Below, piece by piece: positions 6,213 through 11,138 of a stretch of 11,138 nucleotides of DNA (position 1 is the first letter of the stretch; each line of letters begins with the position of its first letter). The DNA is from Brevundimonas sp. (GTDB taxonomy: Bacteria > Pseudomonadota > Alphaproteobacteria > Caulobacterales > Caulobacteraceae). The position numbers and the translations under genes were made by a program. A model generated the notes under the pieces. The model was given only the letters and a program-made list of their open reading frames with translations, searched no databases and had not been told where the DNA came from. The stretch lies in NCBI GenBank assembly GCA_024711185.1, contig JANJTI010000308.1:1-11138 (forward strand), in the 5' to 3' direction.

Positions 6213-6248
6213 TTGCAGTAAATTAGGAAGTGCTAATATATTCGTCAA
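6213..6248. promoter_or_regulatory. Divergent sulfur-module promoters sharing one dyad operator
   Basis: This is an AT-rich island in GC-rich DNA. Rightward, TTGCAG (6213-6218), 18 nt, TATATT (6237-6242) could drive the dioxygenase. Leftward on the minus strand, TTGACG (6248-6243), 17 nt, TAATTT (6225-6220) could drive the rhodanese-TauE operon. Between them ATTAG (6222-6226) and CTAAT (6233-6237) form a dyad with 6-nt centre. The dyad overlaps the spacer of both promoters, as expected for one repressor that shuts both directions. Related persulfide modules are controlled by ArsR-type repressors (BigR/SqrR), so an ArsR-type protein is the likely ligand. Assigned by eye only. Confidence 0.58.
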
Positions 6249-6274
6249 CTGCGAACCCCTCCAGGGAGCCTCCG

Positions 6275-7153
6275 ATGACGGCCCGACCCGAGATCCACGC
6301 GTTCTTCGACGAGCCGACCAACACGGTCAGCTACCTCGTCGCCGACCCCGCCACCCGGCAGGCGGCGGTGATCGATCCGGTGCTGGACTACGACCCCGCC
6401 ACCGGCGCCTTCGACACCCGCTCGGCGGCCGCTATTCTCGCAGAGGCCGAGCGCCGGGGGCTGAAGATCGCGTGGGCGCTGGAGACCCACGTCCACGCCG
6501 ACCACCTGAGCGGCGCGCCCTTCTTCAAGGCGCGCACGGGCGCCGCCATCGGCATCGGCGAACACATCCGCGACGTGCAGCGCATCTTCCGCCCCGTGTT
6601 CGGCGCCGAGGACCTGGTCGCCGACGGCGGCGACTTCGACCGGTTGTTCGCGGACGGGGAGCGCTTCGCTCTGGGGGAGCTGGAGGTGGAAGTGCTGCAC
6701 ACCCCGGGTCACACGCCGGCGGACGTCAGCTACCGTATTGGCGACGCGGTGTTCGTCGGCGACACCCTGTTCATGCCCGACTATGGCACGGCCCGGGCCG
6801 ACTTCCCCGGCGGCGACCCCCGCCAGCTGTACCGCTCGATCCGCCGTCTGCTGGACCTGCCGCCGGAGACCCGGCTGTTCATGTGCCACGACTACAAGGC
6901 CCCGGGCCGCGATGACTACGCCTGGGAGACCACGGTGGCCGCCCAGCGCCGCGGCAGCGTGCACGTGCATGACGGGGTGACCGAGGACGATTTCGTCGCC
7001 ATGCGCACGGCTCGCGACGCCGGGCTGGCGGCGCCCAGGCTGCTGCTGCCCTCGATCCAGGTGAACATGCGCGCCGGCCGCTTCCCGCCGGCCGAGGCCA
7101 ACGGGGTGCGCTACCTGAAGATCCCGATGAAGGCGGCGGCGGGGACGGCGTAG
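6275..7153 (+). CDS. MBL-fold persulfide dioxygenase (ETHE1/Blh-like)
   Basis: A 292-residue metallo-beta-lactamase-fold enzyme. The metal-site motif THVHADHL (71-78), then HTPGHT (142-147), VGDTLF (161-166) and MCHDY (203-207) are all present. By the ETHE1 pattern His72, His146 and Asp163 would hold the single iron that oxidises glutathione persulfide to sulfite. The segment DYGTARADFPGGD (169-181) is typical of this branch rather than of glyoxalase II. There is no fused rhodanese or DUF442 domain; the rhodanese is separate and divergent. The frame is open for 15 codons upstream, but the ATG at 6275 has GGGAG (6264-6268) 6 nt before it and lies past the promoter, so I start there. Its stop lies 2 nt from the convergent membrane gene's stop. 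Function inferred from motifs and neighbours. Confidence 0.9.
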   Translation: MTARPEIHAFFDEPTNTVSYLVADPATRQAAVIDPVLDYDPATGAFDTRSAAAILAEAERRGLKIAWALETHVHADHLSGAPFFKARTGAAIGIGEHIRDVQRIFRPVFGAEDLVADGGDFDRLFADGERFALGELEVEVLHTPGHTPADVSYRIGDAVFVGDTLFMPDYGTARADFPGGDPRQLYRSIRRLLDLPPETRLFMCHDYKAPGRDDYAWETTVAAQRRGSVHVHDGVTEDDFVAMRTARDAGLAAPRLLLPSIQVNMRAGRFPPAEANGVRYLKIPMKAAAGTA

Positions 7154-7155
7154 GC

Positions 7156-7536
7156 TCAGGCCGCGTTGCGCCGCGCCTGCGTCACGCAGTAGCCGACCGT
7201 CACGGCGATGCCGAGGACGATGGCCCCGCACCCGCCCCACAGCGCCACTTCGAACGGGGCGAACACCCACAGCCCGCCGTAGACCAGTCCGCTGATCGCC
7301 TGCGACCAGCCGGCGACGCGGTTGACCCGCCGCGCGGCCGCCTGCGGGACCCAGGTCTTCGGCATGCGGTTGCCGATCCAGGCCAGCATCAACCCCGTGC
7401 CGCCCATGACGATGCGCGTCACCGTATCGCCGTCGATCCAGCCGACCTGCCGCGCCGCCGTGGCCGCCAGCGCGGCGACGATCAGGGCGCCCGCCACCAC
7501 AAGGTTGGGGACCATTTCGGATCTCAGTTCGCTCAT
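7156..7536 (-). CDS. Four-helix membrane protein, SdpI-like
   Basis: A 126-residue inner-membrane protein with hydrophobic segments at about 9-27, 41-57, 77-93 and 99-118. The stretch GLMLAWIGNRMPKTWVP (48-64), with GNxMPK after a helix, followed by RVNRVAGWSQAISGLVYGG, resembles the C-terminal half of SdpI-type proteins; the N-terminal DUF1648 half of SdpI is absent. In Bacillus SdpI is an immunity protein that also sequesters the repressor SdpR. The gene overlaps the preceding repressor by ATGA and has AGGAGG 7 nt before its ATG, so the pair is coupled. The pairing supports the SdpI reading, but the match is from memory and distant. Proteins of this size are sometimes filed under other names, so treat the family as tentative. 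Confidence 0.6.
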   Translation of the reverse strand: MSELRSEMVPNLVVAGALIVAALAATAARQVGWIDGDTVTRIVMGGTGLMLAWIGNRMPKTWVPQAAARRVNRVAGWSQAISGLVYGGLWVFAPFEVALWGGCGAIVLGIAVTVGYCVTQARRNAA

Positions 7537-7847
7537 GACGTAGCCTCCTGACCGGACGACGCCGGTGGTTCCTGCTCCGGAGCGGCCGCGGCCCCCCCGA
7601 AGGAATGGACGAAGCCCAGCAGCGCCTCTTCGAGCACCGACAGCTTCAGATGGTAAATGACGCTCTTGCCGGCCTTCTCGGCATGCACCAGGCCGGCCTC
7701 CCTGAGCACCGAGAAGTGGGCCGACATGGTCGGCTTCGACACCTCGAACCGGGCCGCGAGATCGCCCGCGCTCATCGGCCCGGCGCGCAGCAGCTGCAGC
7801 ACGCGGCGGCGGGTGGGGTCGGACAGGGCCTTGAAGACGGAGCTCAT
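7533..7847 (-). CDS. ArsR-family winged-helix repressor, SdpR-like
   Basis: A 104-residue DNA-binding repressor. It begins SSVFKALSDPTRRRVLQLL, the SdpR/ArsR hallmark, with the recognition helix in SKPTMSAHFSVLREAGLV (37-54) and a wing in HAEKAGKSVIYHL (55-67). The tail after 84 is Ala/Pro/Glu-rich and probably disordered. It has no cysteine at all, so it has neither the CxC metal site of arsenic sensors nor the cysteine pair used by BigR/SqrR to sense persulfide. SdpR-like members are typically autorepressors whose ligand is the partner membrane protein, and a membrane gene overlaps its stop codon here. The start fits the family exactly, although no Shine-Dalgarno precedes it. A palindrome 4 bp upstream is the likely operator. 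Confidence 0.85.
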   Translation of the reverse strand: MSSVFKALSDPTRRRVLQLLRAGPMSAGDLAARFEVSKPTMSAHFSVLREAGLVHAEKAGKSVIYHLKLSVLEEALLGFVHSFGGAAAAPEQEPPASSGQEATS

Positions 7848-7851
7848 ATAA

Positions 7852-7884
7852 TGATGGTTAGCTAAACATCACAATGAAAGTCAA
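7852..7884 (-). promoter_or_regulatory. Autoregulatory promoter and palindromic operator of the sdpR-like gene
   Basis: TGATG (7852-7856), TTAGCTAA (7858-7865) and CATCA (7867-7871) build a 20-bp palindrome with only one mismatched pair (7857/7866). On the minus strand TTGACT (7884-7879) is a good -35; 18 nt later TAACCA (7860-7855) is a poor -10 and would place transcription start at or very near the ATG at 7847. The bases before that ATG contain no Shine-Dalgarno sequence, so a leaderless mRNA is likely. The palindrome covers the spacer and -10, the right place for repression by the encoded protein. The TATAAT at 7847-7852 on the plus strand is probably incidental. Confidence 0.6.
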
Positions 7885-7917
7885 GACTGAAGGCGGTGGG
7901 GAAGCCAGCTCCGCGGG

Positions 7918-7954
7918 CTGCCCCGGCCGCACCCCGAAGCTCCTGGGCCGGCAG
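7918..7954 (-). terminator. GC-rich hairpin just past the Na/Pi gene
   Basis: CTGCCCCGGCC (7918-7928) can pair with GGCCGGCAG (7946-7954) as a 9-bp stem with a 2-nt bulge and 17-nt loop. It begins 3 nt past the stop codon of the minus-strand transporter and ends before the next promoter. There is no T-run, so intrinsic termination is doubtful. Confidence 0.3.
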
Positions 7955-7956
7955 GA

Positions 7957-9582
7957 CTACCCGGCGGCGGGAGGCGACGCCTCCGCGTGCGCTGGATCGG
8001 GGCGTCTCTCCCAAGGGGCGAGGCGGCGGTGGGTCTTGGCCGCCAGCTCGGCGGCGCGCCGGACGGCGTCCGCCAGATCGAGCGCGGCGTCCAGACGGTC
8101 CACCGGCAGACGGCCGCCCGCCGTGGCCCGGAGCAGGTCGGATTTGACGCTCTGGTACGCACCCTCGGCCGTATCGATCAGCCCGGTGCAGGCCGCCTCC
8201 AGATCCGGGGCATCGGGGTCTGGGCCTGCGAGGCTGTCCCGCAGCGCCTCCTGCAGGGACGGCCAACTGGCGGAGGTCGCCAGCACCCCGGCCGCGGGCG
8301 GGTGCAGACGCAGGCTCATTCGCTCCAGCTCCTCCAGGTGCTGGACGGCGCGGATCACATCCGGGAGGGCGTCGGTCACGGCGACCGGAACGGGGCCCAC
8401 GCTCATCCGGCCGATGAAGTCGCGAATCTCCCTTCCGAGGCCGGACAGACCTGCGTGGTTCGTCGCCGCCCCGGCTCCTCGCTGCCAGCGTCGACGGACC
8501 GTCGCGAAGGCGGCTTCCCGCATGCGCGCGACCTCCAGCACGAGCCCGCGCAGGGCCAGCGCCGGAACCGAAGCGAGCGTGGGATCGAGATAGATTGGCC
8601 GGGCGAGGCTCTCCTCCGCCGAAACGAAGCGACGCTGGAGGAAGCCGATCAGACGCGCGCCTGCCGCGGCCATGACCAGCGCGCCCAACAGGTTCAGCAG
8701 GGTATGGAACACGGCGAGGACGGTCGCCGTCTGCGCCTGCGGCTCGAAGCCGTCGGTCAGCCAGGCGCTGAGCTCCAGCAGCGGCGACAGCAGCGCCAGG
8801 GCTGCGGCAGCCGCCGCCAGGTTGAAGATCACGTGAGCGCTGGCCACGCGCCGGGCCGCCGGGGTGGCGTCGAGCGCAGCCAGCACCGCTGTCGAGGTCG
8901 TTCCGATGTTCGTGCCGATCACCGCCATGGCCGCGACGGCGAGGGGCACGCCGCCGCTGGCGGCTGCGGTCAGGATGATCGCGATGGCCGCGCTGGAGGA
9001 CTGCGTCAGCACCGTGACGACCACGCCGGCCGCCAGGGCGAGAGCGAGGTCGCCGAGGGTCACATCACCCGTCGTCAGAGGGCCCAGCTGCCCTGTCAGG
9101 TCCGCGAAGCCGGCCTGCAGCGCGCCGACGCCGAGAAAGAAGGTCCCGAATCCCGCCAGGGCCTGTCCAGCGCCGGAGAGGCGTGAGCGGCCGCGAAAGA
9201 CCACCCGGCCGAGCATGCCTACGCCGACGAGAGGCAGGGCGAGGGCTCCCACGTCGGCCTTCACCCCCACGAGGGCCACCAGCCAGCCGGTCATGGTGGT
9301 CCCGACATTGGCCCCGACGATGAGCCACACCGCCTGGGCCAGGCTGAGAAGTCCGGCGTTGACGAAGCCGAGGGTCGCGACGGTGACGGCGCTGGACGAC
9401 TGCAGGAGGGCGGTGATCAGCACCCCGGCCAGGAAACCGCGCGGCGCGGAACGGGTCCAGGACTCGAGCACCGCGCGCAGCGCGCCGCCGGCCGCGAGCT
9501 TGAGCCCCTCCGTCATCAGCCACATGCCCAGCATGAACAGGCCGACGCCGCCGAGAAGGGAGGCGAGGACGGCAAGAGTCAT
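7957..9582 (-). CDS. Na+/phosphate cotransporter family protein with PhoU-like tail
   Basis: A 541-residue inner-membrane protein. The membrane part (1-315) carries the duplicated NaPi-II signature: QSSSAVT (61-67) with GANVGTT (90-96) in the first half, and QSSSAAI (194-200) with GTNIGTT (223-229) in the second. HVIFN (250-254) and FHTLLN (292-297) are also typical. The QSSS motifs line the sodium and phosphate site in characterised relatives. Residues about 335-520 are soluble and helical (LEELERMSL, LIDTAEGAYQSVKSDLL, RLDAALDLADAVRRAAEL) and fit a PhoU-like regulatory domain, a common bacterial arrangement. The Shine-Dalgarno is weak (GGAA about 8 nt before the ATG). I see no clear Pho box upstream, so phosphate control is not shown. 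Export rather than import of phosphate, or another anion, is possible. Confidence 0.9.
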   Translation of the reverse strand: MTLAVLASLLGGVGLFMLGMWLMTEGLKLAAGGALRAVLESWTRSAPRGFLAGVLITALLQSSSAVTVATLGFVNAGLLSLAQAVWLIVGANVGTTMTGWLVALVGVKADVGALALPLVGVGMLGRVVFRGRSRLSGAGQALAGFGTFFLGVGALQAGFADLTGQLGPLTTGDVTLGDLALALAAGVVVTVLTQSSSAAIAIILTAAASGGVPLAVAAMAVIGTNIGTTSTAVLAALDATPAARRVASAHVIFNLAAAAAALALLSPLLELSAWLTDGFEPQAQTATVLAVFHTLLNLLGALVMAAAGARLIGFLQRRFVSAEESLARPIYLDPTLASVPALALRGLVLEVARMREAAFATVRRRWQRGAGAATNHAGLSGLGREIRDFIGRMSVGPVPVAVTDALPDVIRAVQHLEELERMSLRLHPPAAGVLATSASWPSLQEALRDSLAGPDPDAPDLEAACTGLIDTAEGAYQSVKSDLLRATAGGRLPVDRLDAALDLADAVRRAAELAAKTHRRLAPWERRPDPAHAEASPPAAG

Positions 9583-9737
9583 GGTGTTCGTTCCGATTCC
9601 CGCAGGCCCCTGAAAGGCGATGTTCTAGCAGCCGGGGTCGGAAACGCGACGCCCGCAGCCGCCGGGGCGGCCGCCGGACGGCCACGGTGGGGTCGCTTGC
9701 AGCGCTGTGGACGTCTGTCAGGAGAGGGGAGGGACGA

Positions 9738-9813
<76 letters not shown>

Positions 9814-9875
9814 GGACCGGTCGTCGTCTCGCGCGCCCGGAGGCGGCGAGGGGCGGGACATAGAGGCTCGGCCGG

Positions 9876-9908
9876 CGGAACGCAAGCGGCTTTTCCGTGG
9901 CCGTTCCG
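9876..9908. other. Interrupted stem-loop between tRNA-Lys and the permease gene
   Basis: CGGAACG (9876-9882) and CGTTCCG (9902-9908) form a 7-bp outer stem. Inside, CGG and CCG (plus one G-T pair) form a small inner stem around CTTTT, separated by an internal loop. It lies in the 158-bp divergent gap (9814-9971), 63 bp before the permease start. It might be a dyad operator or a leader structure; no function can be assigned. The rest of this gap shows nothing I can support. Confidence 0.3.
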
Positions 9909-9971
9909 GTTTGCCGCGCGAGCGGCTAGGGTCGCGGAATCAGCCGCGGGAGGCGGCGGGGGACGACGACC

Positions 9972-11138
9972 ATGGCCTTCTGGAACCGCCGGCGCTCTAT
10001 CGACGCCATGAACGCGCCTCATGACGGGCCTGCGCTGAAGAAGACGCTGGGCTGGCCGCACCTGATCGCCCTGGGCGTGGGGGCGATCGTCGGCACCGGC
10101 ATCTACACCCTGATCGGCGTCGGCGCGGCCAAGGCGGGACCGGCGGTGATGCTGGCCTTCGTCATCGCGGGGCTGGTGTGCGTCTTCGCGGCGCTGGCCT
10201 ACGCCGAACTGGCGGCGATGATGCCGGCCTCAGGCAGCGCCTACACCTACAGCTACGTGGCACTGGGCGAATTGCTGGCCTGGGTGATCGGCTGGAGCCT
10301 GATCCTCGAATACTCGCTGGTGGTCTCGGCCGTGGCGGTCGGCTGGTCCGGCTATTTCAGCGGCTTCCTCGACAGCGTCGGCCTGGGGCTGCCGGCCTGG
10401 CTGACGACAGGCCCGTTCGGGACGGAAACGCCGGGGCTGGTCAACCTGCCGGCGGTGGCCATCGTCGGGGTGGTGGCGGGGATGCTGATGCTGGGCACTC
10501 GCGAGAGCGCCACGGTCAATGCCGTGCTGGTGGCGGTGAAGGTGCTGGCCCTGGCGGCCTTCGTGGCCATCGCCGCGCCGCACTTCGATCCCGCCAACCT
10601 GCAGCCGTTCATGCCCTTCGGCTTCGGCAAGACGCTGGACGCGCAGGGCGTCGAGGTCGGGGTGATGGCGGCGGCGGCGATCATCTTCTTCGCCTTCTAC
10701 GGCTTCGACGCCGTGTCGACGGCGGCCGAGGAGACGAAGAACCCCGGGCGCGACCTGACCATCGGCATCGTCGGCTCGATGGTCGTGTGCATCATCATCT
10801 ATCTGGCGGTCGCGGCCGCGGCGGTGGGGGCGATGCCGTTCGGCGAGTTCGCGGCCTCGCCCGAGCCGCTGGCGCATATCGCCCGCACCCTGGGGAGCGA
10901 CACGGCGGCGACGGTGATCGCCGGCGCGGCGATCGTGGCCCTGCCGACGGTGCTTCTCGCCTTCATGTACGGCCAGAGCCGGGTGTTCTTCGTCATGGCC
11001 CGCGACGGCATGCTGCCGCGCAAGCTGGCCCGGGTCAGCGAGAAGCGCGGCTCGCCGGTGCTGATGACCGGCGTCACCGCGATCCTGATGGCCATCATCG
11101 CCGGCCTGTTCAGCCTCGGCGAGCTCGCGGCGTTGGCC
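9972..11138 (+). CDS. APC-superfamily amino-acid permease (cationic amino-acid transporter type), 3' end off the window
   Basis: The first 389 residues are present and the frame is open at the right edge. Family relatives of this CAT/YfnA-like type are about 460-500 residues, so the last two or so of 12 helices are missing. Key motifs: GVGAIVGTGIYTLIG (35-49), the helix 1 substrate-binding break; YAELAAMMPASGSAYTYSY (77-95); FFAFYGFDAVSTAAEETKNPGRDL (239-262), the helix 6 region and conserved acidic loop; and GQSRVFFVMARDGMLPR (334-350). The residues before 22 are hydrophilic and cytoplasmic. ATG 9972 has GGGGGA ending 8 nt upstream; an ATG 12 codons later (10008) is possible but lacks a good ribosome-binding site. 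It imports amino acids, probably by proton coupling; the substrate is not determinable. Confidence 0.88.
   Translation, partial: MAFWNRRRSIDAMNAPHDGPALKKTLGWPHLIALGVGAIVGTGIYTLIGVGAAKAGPAVMLAFVIAGLVCVFAALAYAELAAMMPASGSAYTYSYVALGELLAWVIGWSLILEYSLVVSAVAVGWSGYFSGFLDSVGLGLPAWLTTGPFGTETPGLVNLPAVAIVGVVAGMLMLGTRESATVNAVLVAVKVLALAAFVAIAAPHFDPANLQPFMPFGFGKTLDAQGVEVGVMAAAAIIFFAFYGFDAVSTAAEETKNPGRDLTIGIVGSMVVCIIIYLAVAAAAVGAMPFGEFAASPEPLAHIARTLGSDTAATVIAGAAIVALPTVLLAFMYGQSRVFFVMARDGMLPRKLARVSEKRGSPVLMTGVTAILMAIIAGLFSLGELAALA

Noticed and set aside
5076..6248. A single 390-codon minus-strand protein covering the TauE gene and the rhodanese region
   Set aside because: Only its C-terminal 259 residues are TauE/SafE-like. 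The N-terminal part is an out-of-frame reading of the rhodanese gene, which has its own start, catalytic Cys61 and ribosome-binding site, so this is not a fusion.
7847..7852. Perfect TATAAT on the plus strand over the repressor start codon
   Set aside because: No matching -35 was seen and no plus-strand gene follows; it would only make antisense RNA. Most likely it is incidental to the AT-rich operator region.
9715..9720. CTGTCA upstream of the Na/Pi gene as a Pho box
   Set aside because: Only one half-site is present; the second repeat 11 bp away is missing, and the site is about 130 bp from the start.
9877..9905. GGAAC ... CGTT as a general-stress (EcfG) promoter before the permease
   Set aside because: The spacing is 20 nt instead of the 16-17 nt usual for that sigma factor; the two motifs are simply the arms of the stem-loop.

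Overview
The window is very GC-rich (about 70% by eye) and densely coded. It reads as chromosomal DNA of an alphaproteobacterium, most likely Caulobacterales (Brevundimonas/Phenylobacterium-like). That assignment rests on base composition, codon use and the kind of proteins present; no marker gene proves it. I see no insertion sequence, integrase, CRISPR array or phage gene. Every long stretch is accounted for, and no gap between genes exceeds about 170 bases.

Left block (1-3059): an envelope-directed regulatory cassette. On the minus strand lie a secreted subtilisin-family (S8) protease (417-1730) and, 92 bp downstream, a secreted Gly-Leu-Ser-rich repeat protein that runs off the left edge (1-324). 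Divergently on the plus strand lie an ECF sigma factor (1843-2346) and a one-pass membrane anti-sigma factor (2343-3059), joined by an ATGA overlap. I infer that the sigma factor may control the exported pair; this arrangement is the best candidate here for a little-described system.

Middle block (3060-5079): arr, a 138-residue rifamycin ADP-ribosyltransferase, followed by an MHS-type major facilitator transporter. The transporter's stop codon shares a CTAG with the stop of the convergent gene.

Sulfur block (5076-7153): a TauE/SafE membrane permease and a single-domain rhodanese form a minus-strand operon. They diverge from an ETHE1/Blh-like persulfide dioxygenase on the plus strand. A 16-bp dyad (ATTAG-N6-CTAAT) sits inside the spacers of two candidate divergent promoters. 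Together the genes look like a persulfide/sulfite detoxification module: oxidise persulfide, transfer sulfane sulfur, export the oxidised product.

Regulator block (7156-7884): an ArsR-family, SdpR-like repressor and a four-helix membrane protein resembling the second half of SdpI, again with an ATGA overlap. A near-perfect 20-bp palindrome lies 4 bp before the repressor start codon, and there is no Shine-Dalgarno sequence, which suggests autorepression of a leaderless transcript. The repressor has no cysteine, so it is unlikely to be the thiol sensor of the neighbouring sulfur module.

Right block (7957-11138): a Na+/phosphate-cotransporter-family protein with a PhoU-like tail (minus), tRNA-Lys(CUU) with encoded CCA (minus), and an APC-superfamily amino-acid permease (plus) cut by the right edge. 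In the gaps 9583-9737 and 3091-3226 I see no convincing feature beyond ribosome-binding sites.
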